From positions 1-30,901 of the forward strand of contig DATIYN010000062.1 of assembly GCA_035517595.1 (NCBI GenBank): a stretch of DNA of 30,901 nucleotides, in the 5' to 3' direction. The notes under the pieces were generated by a model. The model did not search any database. It was given only the letters and a program-made list of their open reading frames with translations, and was not told the DNA's origin. Shown here piece after piece: positions 24,271 to 30,715 of this stretch; positions within the stretch are counted from its first letter, which is position 1; every line of letters begins with the position of its first letter. The position numbers were made by a program, and so were the translations under genes. Source of the stretch: RBG-16-66-20 sp035517595 (lineage in GTDB: Bacteria > Pseudomonadota > Gammaproteobacteria > Burkholderiales > SG8-39).

Positions 24271-25323
24271 CTAGAGAGCTCTCTTTACGGCGCTCGTGAC
24301 CGCGCGCGTGTCGTGCACGCCGCCCAGGTCGGGCGTGAACACCTGCTCCTCGGTGGTGCGCTCGATCGCCCTCATCAGGCGCGCCGCGGCCTTCGGCTCG
24401 CCGAGGTGCTCGAGCATCATCGCGGCGGTCCAGAAGGCGGCGATCGGATTGGCGATGCCCTTGCCCGTGATGTCGAAGGCCGAGCCGTGGATCGGCTCGA
24501 ACATCGAGGGGAACTTGCGCTCCGGATTGAGGTTGGCGGTGGGCGCGATGCCGAGCGAGCCGGTGAGCGCGGCGGCGAGGTCCGAGAGGATGTCGGCGTG
24601 CAGGTTGGAGGCGACGAGGGTGTCGAGCGACGCGGGCTTGAGCACCATCTGAGTGGTGACCGCGTCGACGAGCACGCGGTTCGTCTTCACCTCGGGGAAT
24701 TCCTTTGCGACCTCGTAGAAGATCTCGTCCCACAGCACCATGCCGTGCCGCTGGGCATTTGATTTCGTCACCAGGGTCAGATTCTTGCGAGGACGCTTGC
24801 GGGCGAGACCGAAGGCGAATCGATGAATTCGTTCCACGCCCGCGCGCGTGAAGACGGACGTTTCGGTGGCGATTTCCTCGGGCAGACCCTTGTGCACTCG
24901 TCCGCCCGAGCCCGAGTACTCGCCCTCGGAATTCTCGCGGATGATCACCCAGTCGATCTTGTTTCCGCCTTCGAGCTTCGACTTGATTCCGGGCAGCACC
25001 CGCGACGGACGCACGTTGGCGTACTGGTCGAAGCCCTGGCAGATCGGCAGGCGCAGGCCCCACAGCGAGACGTGGTCGGGCACGTCGGGCGAGCCGACCG
25101 CGCCGAAGAAGATCGCGTCGAAGGCCTTGAGCCTCTCGAGCCCGTCGGCAGGGATGTACGCTCCGGTCTTGAGATAGCGCTCGGAGGACCAATCAAAGTG
25201 CTCGAATTTCACTTCCAGGGATTCGAGTGCGCACAATGCCTGCACGACCTCGATTCCCGCAGAAATGACTTCCCTGCCGATCCCGTCGCCGGGGATCGAC
25301 GCGATCCGGTACGATTTCACCAT
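24271..25323 (-). CDS. Tartrate/D-malate dehydrogenase-family enzyme (paralogue 1)
   Basis: The 350-residue protein belongs to the NAD-dependent beta-decarboxylating dehydrogenase family (isopropylmalate, isocitrate, D-malate, tartrate dehydrogenases). The start motif is ASIPGDGIGREV. Next come FDAIFFGAVGSPDVPDHVSLWG, the substrate-binding RENSEGEY, TKSNA, the metal-binding ASNLHADILSDLAAAL, and FEPIHGSAFDI. The SLWG and FDQYANVRP signatures point to the tartrate/D-malate branch rather than LeuB. It is more diverged than the second copy at 26437-27516. The start may be ATG (25323) or the adjacent GTG (25320); the ATG overlaps the start codon of the divergent protease gene. Short A/T-rich codon runs occur at about 24745-24800 and 25185-25225. 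Confidence 0.87.
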   Translation of the reverse strand: MVKSYRIASIPGDGIGREVISAGIEVVQALCALESLEVKFEHFDWSSERYLKTGAYIPADGLERLKAFDAIFFGAVGSPDVPDHVSLWGLRLPICQGFDQYANVRPSRVLPGIKSKLEGGNKIDWVIIRENSEGEYSGSGGRVHKGLPEEIATETSVFTRAGVERIHRFAFGLARKRPRKNLTLVTKSNAQRHGMVLWDEIFYEVAKEFPEVKTNRVLVDAVTTQMVLKPASLDTLVASNLHADILSDLAAALTGSLGIAPTANLNPERKFPSMFEPIHGSAFDITGKGIANPIAAFWTAAMMLEHLGEPKAAARLMRAIERTTEEQVFTPDLGGVHDTRAVTSAVKRAL

Positions 25324-25332
25324 GCAAGCATA
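25310..25332. promoter_or_regulatory. Shared divergent start region with two facing -10 candidates
   Basis: On the + strand TACGAT (25310-25315) ends 6 bases before the protease ATG at 25322. On the - strand TATGCT (25332-25327) ends 3 bases before the dehydrogenase ATG at 25323 and 6 before its GTG at 25320. CATG (25321-25324) holds both start codons. Each promoter would lie in the other gene's coding sequence. Confidence 0.4.
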
Positions 25333-26431
25333 TCGCAGGATCTCGCTGCTGCTCCTGCTGTTGCTGGCGGCGGGCGCGCTGGTCCGGCCTGCGGAGCCGT
25401 TCGCGCAGGAGAAGCACCGGCCCGGCGGCGAGCCGCGCGCGGTCGCGCCTCGAGGCGCGCTCACCGAGGACGAGCAGCGCAATATCGCGGTGTTCCGCGC
25501 GAGCTCGGCCTCGACGGTCCACATCACCACGCTGGAAGTGAGCCGCGACCTGTTCTCGATGGACGTGTCGCAGGTGCCGAGCGGCACGGGCAGCGGCTTC
25601 CTCTGGGACGAGCGCGGGCACGTCGTCACCAATTTCCACGTGATCCAGGGCGCGAGCGCCGCGCGCGTCACGCTCGCGGACCAGTCGGAGTGGAAGGCCG
25701 AGCTCGTGGGCGCCTACCCCGACCGCGACCTCGCAGTGCTGCGCATCGGCGCGCCGCGCGCGAAGCTCAAGCCCGTCGCGATCGGCACCAGCCGCGACCT
25801 GCAGGTCGGGCAGAAGGTCTACGCGATCGGCAATCCGTTCGGCCTGGACCAGACGCTCACGACGGGCATCATCAGCGCGCTGAACCGGGAGATCGACGCG
25901 GTCAACGACCGCAAGATTCGCGGCGTGATCCAGACCGACGCCGCGATCAATCCCGGCAATTCCGGCGGCCCGCTGCTCGACTCGGCGGGGCGCCTGATCG
26001 GCGTCAACACGTCGATCTTCAGTCCGTCCGGGGCCTCGGCGGGCATCGGCTTCGCGATCCCGGTGGACGAAGTGAACCGCGTCGTGCCGCGGCTGATCCG
26101 CGACGGCAAGTTCACCCGGCCGGCGCTCGGCATCCAGACGGGTTCCGAGCAGTTCAACGCGTCTTTGCGCCTGCCGAAGGGCGTGGCCGTGCTGGGCGTG
26201 GTGCCCGGCAGCCCCGCGGCGGCGGCCGGCATCCGGCCGTTTCGCCGCGGCCGCAGCGGCGAGATCGTCCTGGGCGACATCATCACCGCCGTCGACGGCA
26301 GGCCGGTCGCGTCGCTGGACGACATGCTCGAGGTGCTCGAGGCGCGCCAGCCGGGCGAGACCATCCCGGTCACGCTGCTGCGCGCCGGCAAGCGCGTCGA
26401 GCTGCAGGTCCGGCTGGTGGCGTCCGACTAG
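25322..26431 (+). CDS. Periplasmic HtrA/Deg-type serine protease with one PDZ domain
   Basis: The 369-residue protein has a signal sequence or N-terminal anchor (MQAYRRISLLLLLLLAAGALV), a trypsin-like domain and one C-terminal PDZ domain (from about residue 265). The catalytic triad is His106 (TNFHVIQ), Asp136 (DRDLAVLRI) and Ser214 (NPGNSGGPL). The length and single PDZ make it like DegS or short Deg proteases rather than the two-PDZ DegP/DegQ. HtrA proteases degrade or sense misfolded envelope proteins. In-frame ATG at 25265 was not used because 25322 directly precedes the signal sequence. It sits alone between two convergent/divergent dehydrogenase paralogues. Confidence 0.93.
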   Translation: MQAYRRISLLLLLLLAAGALVRPAEPFAQEKHRPGGEPRAVAPRGALTEDEQRNIAVFRASSASTVHITTLEVSRDLFSMDVSQVPSGTGSGFLWDERGHVVTNFHVIQGASAARVTLADQSEWKAELVGAYPDRDLAVLRIGAPRAKLKPVAIGTSRDLQVGQKVYAIGNPFGLDQTLTTGIISALNREIDAVNDRKIRGVIQTDAAINPGNSGGPLLDSAGRLIGVNTSIFSPSGASAGIGFAIPVDEVNRVVPRLIRDGKFTRPALGIQTGSEQFNASLRLPKGVAVLGVVPGSPAAAAGIRPFRRGRSGEIVLGDIITAVDGRPVASLDDMLEVLEARQPGETIPVTLLRAGKRVELQVRLVASD

Positions 26432-26436
26432 GCCGG

Positions 26437-27516
26437 TCAGGCCGCCTTGCGCGCCGCGGCGCGCACGGCTTCGGCGACCGCCGCGCCCACTTCCGCGGTG
26501 GACGCCTTGCCCTTCATGTCGGGCGTGTGCGGCCCATCGACGATCACGCGCTCGATGGCGTGCACCACGTCCGCGGCCGCCTCGGGATGGCCTAGGTGCT
26601 CGAGCATCAGCGCGCCCGACCAGATCTGGCCGATGGGGTTGGCGATCCTGCGCCCGGCGATGTCGGGGGCCGAGCCGTGCACCGGCTCGAAGATCGAGGG
26701 CGCGGTGCGCTCGGGATTGATGTTGCCCGAGGGCGCAATGCCGATCGTGCCCGCGGTCGCGGGCCCGAGGTCCGACAGGATGTCGCCGAACAGGTTGGAG
26801 GCGACGATGACGTCGAAGCGGTCCGGGTTGAGGACCATCTGGATCGACAGGCCGTCGACGTGGTACTGGTCCGCGCGCACTTCGGGGTACTTCTTCTTCA
26901 TCTCGGCGAAGCGCTCGTCCCACCAGGGCATGGTGATGGAGATGCCATTCGACTTGGTGCACGAGGTCACGTGCTTCTTGCGCGTCTTCGCCAGCTCGAA
27001 TGCGTACTTCATGATGCGCTCCGTGCCCTTGCGGCTGAAGACCGCGGTTTGCATCACGATCTCGCGCTCGGTGCCTTCGTAGATGCGCCCGCCGGTGCTG
27101 CCGTATTCCCCTTCGGTGTTCTCGCGCACGACGCAATAGTCGATGTCGCCGGGCTTGCGGCCCGCGAGCGGGCAGGGCAGGCCCTCGAACAGGCGCACGG
27201 GCCGCAGGTTCACGTACAGGTCGAACCAGCGGCGGAAATTGATGAGCAGGCCCCAGGCCGAGATGTGGTCCGGGACGATGGCGGGGTTGCCGACCGCGCC
27301 GAAGTAGATGGCGTCGAACTGGCGCAGGATCTGCGGCGCTTCGTCCGGGCACATCTTGCCGTGCTGCCGGTACCAGTCGCAGCTCCAGTCGAACTCCCTC
27401 CACTGGAACGCAAGGCCGTGGCGCGCGCCGGCCGCCTCCATCACGCGCACTCCCTCCGGCATCACTTCGCGTCCGATGCCGTCCCCGGCGATGACTGCGA
27501 TCTTGAATGTCTTCAT
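26437..27516 (-). CDS. dmlA: D-malate/tartrate dehydrogenase (paralogue 2)
   Basis: The 359-residue enzyme of the NAD-dependent oxidative decarboxylase family closely resembles E. coli DmlA as I remember it: IAGDGIGREVMPEGVRV, FDAIYFGAVGNP, VPDHISAWGLL, FDLYVNLRPVRLF, GDIDYCVVRENTEGEYGS, TKSNGISITMPWWDERF, ASNLFGDILSDLGPA and FEPVHGSAPDIAG. DmlA converts D-malate to pyruvate and CO2; tartrate dehydrogenase (TtuC) is nearly identical in signature, so the substrate is not settled. The ATG at 27516 lies 7 bases after a TATACT. Its end lies 5 bases from the convergent protease stop. Confidence 0.88.
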   Translation of the reverse strand: MKTFKIAVIAGDGIGREVMPEGVRVMEAAGARHGLAFQWREFDWSCDWYRQHGKMCPDEAPQILRQFDAIYFGAVGNPAIVPDHISAWGLLINFRRWFDLYVNLRPVRLFEGLPCPLAGRKPGDIDYCVVRENTEGEYGSTGGRIYEGTEREIVMQTAVFSRKGTERIMKYAFELAKTRKKHVTSCTKSNGISITMPWWDERFAEMKKKYPEVRADQYHVDGLSIQMVLNPDRFDVIVASNLFGDILSDLGPATAGTIGIAPSGNINPERTAPSIFEPVHGSAPDIAGRRIANPIGQIWSGALMLEHLGHPEAAADVVHAIERVIVDGPHTPDMKGKASTAEVGAAVAEAVRAAARKAA

Positions 27517-27523
27517 GCTGTTG

Positions 27524-27537
27524 AGTATAGCTAGAAT
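27524..27537. promoter_or_regulatory. Back-to-back -10 elements between dmlA and tsaB
   Basis: TATACT on the - strand (27529-27524) ends 7 bases before the dmlA ATG at 27516, and TAGAAT on the + strand (27532-27537) ends 5 bases before the tsaB ATG at 27543. Only 26 bases separate the two start codons. Both transcripts would begin at or next to their ATG. Confidence 0.5.
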
Positions 27538-27542
27538 GCCGC

Positions 27543-28214
27543 ATGAAATTCGCCGCCTTCGAGACCTCGACCGAGTGGTGCTCGGTCGCGCTGTGGCTCG
27601 ACGGCGAGATCGCGGGCGTCGAGGAGCGCGTGGGCCAGGGGCATTCGGAACGCGTGCTGCCCATGCTTGAAGAGCTCTTCAAATTGAAAGACATTGCAGC
27701 GCCGCAACTCGATGCCGTGGCCTTCGGCGCGGGACCGGGCTCGTTCACGGGGCTGCGCATCGCCTGCGGCGTGGCGCAGGGCCTGGCGTTCGCGCGGGGC
27801 CTCCCGGCGATCGGCGTCTCGACGCTCGAGTCGCTCGCCGAGGAGTCGGGCGCGGCGCGCGTCGTCGCCTGCCTCGATGCGCGCATGCACGAGGTGTACT
27901 TTGCCGCGCTCGAGCGAATCGAGGGGAGCAGCGGCTCCCGCTGGCGCGAGGTGATTCCCGCGCGGTGCGCCGCGCCGGCGCAGCTGCCGAAGCCGCCCGG
28001 CGAGGGCTGGATCGGCTGCGGCAACGGCTTCGCCGCCTGCGGCTCGCTCGGACTGGCGCGCGTGAATCCGGACATCCACCCCTCCGCCATCTCGGTCGCG
28101 CGCCTCGCCGCGCCGAGGCTCGCTGCGCGCGAAGGCGTCGACGCGGCGCAGGCGGTGCCGGTCTACGTGCGCGACAAGGTCGCGCTCACCGAGGCGGAGC
28201 GGGCCGCCGGGTGA
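27543..28214 (+). CDS. tsaB: tRNA threonylcarbamoyladenosine biosynthesis protein TsaB
   Basis: TsaB is the non-catalytic partner of TsaD in making the t6A base at position 37 of ANN-reading tRNAs. The 223-residue protein shows the ASKHA-type start (FAAFETSTEWCSVAL), the HSERVLPML motif, and the highly conserved GAGPGSFTGLRIACGVAQGLA loop, followed by GVSTLESLAEE and CLDARMHEVYFA. The ATG has no Shine-Dalgarno and lies 5 bases after TAGAAT. Its stop overlaps the rimI start by GTGA, a common pairing in proteobacteria. A short A/T-rich codon run lies at about 27660-27705. Confidence 0.96.
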   Translation: MKFAAFETSTEWCSVALWLDGEIAGVEERVGQGHSERVLPMLEELFKLKDIAAPQLDAVAFGAGPGSFTGLRIACGVAQGLAFARGLPAIGVSTLESLAEESGAARVVACLDARMHEVYFAALERIEGSSGSRWREVIPARCAAPAQLPKPPGEGWIGCGNGFAACGSLGLARVNPDIHPSAISVARLAAPRLAAREGVDAAQAVPVYVRDKVALTEAERAAG

Positions 28215-28672
28215 GCGCGGTCCTCAAGGACGAGCCGTGCTTCGCGCCCATGCGCGAAGCCGATCTCGCGGAAGTGCTGGAGATCGAGAACGCGATCTAC
28301 TCGCATCCCTGGACGCGCGGCAACTTCGTCGACTCGCTGAAGGCGGGCTACCAGTGCTGGACCTGGCGCGCGGGCGAGGCGCTGGTCGGCTACTTCATCG
28401 TGATGGTTGCCGCGGGCGAGGCACACCTGCTCAACCTGTCGGTCGCGGCGGCGCACCAGCGCGCGGGCCACGGCAGCACGCTGCTCGCCGAGGCGATGCG
28501 CCTCGCGCGCGCTCGCGGCGGACTGCACATCTTTCTCGAGGTGCGCCCGAGCAACGAGGGCGCCAGGGCCCTTTACCGCCGCTTCGGCTTTCGCCAGGTC
28601 GCGGTGCGCGGCGGCTACTACCCGGCGCAAGGCGGGCGCGAGGACGCGCTCGTGTTCACGCACGCGCTATGA
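28211..28672 (+). CDS. rimI: Ribosomal protein S18 alanine N-acetyltransferase
   Basis: RimI acetylates the N-terminus of ribosomal protein S18 using acetyl-CoA. The 153-residue GNAT protein has the acetyl-CoA loop AHQRAGHGSTLL (about 81-92). Glu110 (FLEVRPSN) and Tyr122 (ALYRRFGF) are at the catalytic spacing known for RimI, and the early IENAIYSHPWTRGNF block is typical of the family. The GTG start overlaps the tsaB stop (GTGA), and the stop overlaps the next gene by ATGA, so translation is probably coupled along the three genes. Confidence 0.95.
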   Translation: MSAVLKDEPCFAPMREADLAEVLEIENAIYSHPWTRGNFVDSLKAGYQCWTWRAGEALVGYFIVMVAAGEAHLLNLSVAAAHQRAGHGSTLLAEAMRLARARGGLHIFLEVRPSNEGARALYRRFGFRQVAVRGGYYPAQGGREDALVFTHAL

Positions 28673-29346
28673 GCAGGCGCGACGAAATCCTCGAGGAAAT
28701 GGGATTGGGTCCGGTCTGGAAGTTGCGCTCCAGGCCGAGAACGGATTCTCCCGAGGTCAACGCCGGGGAAGACGAAGGACCGGAATCGGTCGCAAACATG
28801 AGCTGGCCGCAGCTGAAGGCAAAGGTCGCCGGCTGCACCGACTGCAAGCTGCGCGCGGGCTGCACGCAGACCGTGTTCGGCGTGGGCGACGAGCATGCCG
28901 AGTGGATGCTCGTCGGCGAGGCGCCGGGCGCCGAGGAAGACCGCCTCGGCGAGCCCTTCGTAGGGCAGGCGGGCAAGCTGCTCGACCACATGTTGTTCTC
29001 GATAGGCCTCGCGCGCGGCCGGAACGTCTACATCGCCAACGTGCTGAAGTGCCGGCCGCCGGGCAACCGCAACCCGGAGCCCGACGAGGTGGCGAAATGC
29101 TCTCCGCACCTGCTGCGCCAGGTCGCGCTCATCCAGCCGAAGCTCATCGTCGCGATGGGCCGCTTCGCGGCGCAGACGCTGCTCGGATCCGACGCGACGA
29201 TCGCCAGCCTGCGCGGGCGCGTGCACCGCTACGCCGGCGTGCCGCTGATCGTTACCTACCACCCGGCCTACCTGCTCAGGAACCTGCCGGACAAGGCCAA
29301 GGCCTGGGCCGACCTCGTGTTCGCGAGGAAGACGATCCGGGCCTAG
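28669..29346 (+). CDS. Uracil-DNA glycosylase, family 4 (iron-sulfur type)
   Basis: The enzyme excises uracil from DNA to begin base-excision repair. The 225-residue protein has the family 4 iron-sulfur cysteines Cys56, Cys59, Cys128 and Cys144 (the last two 16 apart). Motif A is VGEAPGAEEDRLGEPFVG and motif B is YHPAYLLR with His198. About 45 residues precede the catalytic domain and are low in conservation, as in other proteobacterial members. ATG at 28669 overlaps the rimI stop (ATGA). The stop shares CTAG with lplT. The tsaB-rimI-udg-lplT-alr order is one I associate with betaproteobacteria. Confidence 0.94.
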   Translation: MSRRDEILEEMGLGPVWKLRSRPRTDSPEVNAGEDEGPESVANMSWPQLKAKVAGCTDCKLRAGCTQTVFGVGDEHAEWMLVGEAPGAEEDRLGEPFVGQAGKLLDHMLFSIGLARGRNVYIANVLKCRPPGNRNPEPDEVAKCSPHLLRQVALIQPKLIVAMGRFAAQTLLGSDATIASLRGRVHRYAGVPLIVTYHPAYLLRNLPDKAKAWADLVFARKTIRA

Positions 29347-30629
29347 TGGTGGTGCCCGCTCTCCGCGCGGGCGAAGGCGAGCAGCTTCTCGACCTCCTCG
29401 GGGTGCGCGCTGCAGTTGTAGCGGTGCCAGCGCAGCACGAGGAACATCGTGCCGGCGACGAATGCGCCGAACAGAGCGATCACCCAGTAGATCGACATTC
29501 CCGCGGCGAGCAGCAGCGAGTAGAGCGCGATCATGACGAGGATCGAGGTGTTCTCGTTGAAGTTCTGCACCGCGATCGAGCGCCCCGCGCCGACCAGGTG
29601 GTGGCCGCGGTGCTGCAGCAGCGCGTTCATCGGCACCACGAAAAAGCCCGCGAGCGCGCCGATCAGGACGATCAGAGGGACCGCCAGCCAGACGCTGCGC
29701 ACGCCGTCCATGAGGATCACGATGAGCCCCATGAGGATGCCCAGCGGAATCACCCTGACCGCGTTGTCCAGCCGCACCGCAAACGAGGCGATCACGGCGC
29801 CCGCGGCGATGCCGAGCGCGCAGACGCCCTGCAGCATGGAGGCGTCCGACAGGTTGTAGCCGAGCGCCGCCGCCGACCAGTCGATGACGATGAACTGCAG
29901 CGTGGCGCCCGCGCCCCAGAACAGCGTCGTCACCGCAAGCGAGATCTGGCCGAGCTTGTCGCGCCACAGGCTGTCGATGCAGCGCGAAAAATCGCGCAGC
30001 GTCTGGTACGGGTGCCCGGGCAGCGCCTTGAGCGGCGTGCCGGTGCGCGGGATGTAGAGGTTGAACATGGCCGCGAGCGCATAGACCACGATGATGATCG
30101 CCACCGCCGCGTCGGGCGGCGTGTCGATGCCCGTTTCGATCCACGGCAGGTCGATGCCGAGCAGCACGTCGGCGACCCCGGTGCGGATCAGGAAGCCGCC
30201 GAGCACCACGCCGAGGATGATCGAGGCGACCGTGAGGCCCTCGATCCAGCCGTTGGCGGCGACGAGCTTGGAGTGCGGCAGGTACTCGGTAAGGATGCCG
30301 TACTTGGCAGGCGAGTAGGCCGCCGCCCCGAGCCCCACGAGCGCGTAGGCGGCGAGCGGGTTGACGTCGAACAGCATCAGCGCGCAGCCGGCGATCTTGA
30401 TCGTGTTGGCGACGAACATCACGGTGCCCTTCGGCAGCCGGTCGGCGAAGGCGCCGACGAATGGCGCGAGCACCACGTACGAGATGACGAAGAAGAACTT
30501 CAGGTACGGCGTCATCCAGGGCGGCGAATCGGCCTGCATGAGCAGCGCGATCGCCGCCACCAGCAGCGCGTTGTCGGCGAGCGAAGAAAAAAACTGCGCC
30601 GCCATGATGATGTAGAAGCCAGATCCCAT
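29343..30629 (-). CDS. lplT: Lysophospholipid transporter LplT
   Basis: The 428-residue major-facilitator protein has about twelve hydrophobic segments. It resembles E. coli LplT, which flips lysophospholipids across the inner membrane for re-acylation: AQFFSSLADNALLVAAIALL, SYVVLAPFVGAFADRLPKG, GLGAAAYSPAKYGILTE, and LVAANGWIEGLTVASIILG. E. coli couples it to the Aas acyltransferase, which is not seen here. The start was set at the ATG at 30629 (MGSGFYIIM): an upstream in-frame ATG at 30653 would be translated through the candidate -10 (TATAAG). The C-terminus ends in three histidines. It diverges from alr. Confidence 0.9.
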   Translation of the reverse strand: MGSGFYIIMAAQFFSSLADNALLVAAIALLMQADSPPWMTPYLKFFFVISYVVLAPFVGAFADRLPKGTVMFVANTIKIAGCALMLFDVNPLAAYALVGLGAAAYSPAKYGILTEYLPHSKLVAANGWIEGLTVASIILGVVLGGFLIRTGVADVLLGIDLPWIETGIDTPPDAAVAIIIVVYALAAMFNLYIPRTGTPLKALPGHPYQTLRDFSRCIDSLWRDKLGQISLAVTTLFWGAGATLQFIVIDWSAAALGYNLSDASMLQGVCALGIAAGAVIASFAVRLDNAVRVIPLGILMGLIVILMDGVRSVWLAVPLIVLIGALAGFFVVPMNALLQHRGHHLVGAGRSIAVQNFNENTSILVMIALYSLLLAAGMSIYWVIALFGAFVAGTMFLVLRWHRYNCSAHPEEVEKLLAFARAESGHHH

Positions 30630-30638
30630 GCGGCGGTT

Positions 30639-30644
30639 CTTATA
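30639..30644 (-). promoter_or_regulatory. Candidate -10 element (TATAAG) for lplT
   Basis: TATAAG on the minus strand ends 9 bases before the ATG at 30629. No Shine-Dalgarno sequence is present in the 9 bases, which read AACCGCCGC. Confidence 0.42.
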
Positions 30645-30653
30645 GCATGGCAC

Positions 30654-30670
30654 GCCGCGCCTTGCGCGGC
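30654..30670. repeat. GC-rich inverted repeat between lplT and alr
   Basis: GCCGCGC-CTT-GCGCGGC is a perfect 7-base stem with a 3-base loop, 10 bases upstream of the lplT -10 candidate. There is no T-tract in either direction. It may be an operator or a chance GC palindrome. Confidence 0.3.
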
Positions 30671-30702
30671 CCTCCCTGGATGACCTTTGCCTGTGCGACG
30701 GG

Positions 30703-30708
30703 TATCCT
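30703..30708 (+). promoter_or_regulatory. Candidate -10 element (TATCCT) for alr
   Basis: TATCCT ends exactly 7 bases before the ATG at 30716, in a region without a Shine-Dalgarno sequence. Confidence 0.38.
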
Positions 30709-30715
30709 GCTTCCC

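Noticed and set aside
25193..28090. Very long open frame on the minus strand (965 codons)
   Set aside because: It runs across dmlA, the HtrA gene and tsaB in other frames, is rich in Arg, Ala, Gly and Pro, and has no recognisable domain. It is the usual by-product of GC-rich codon use.
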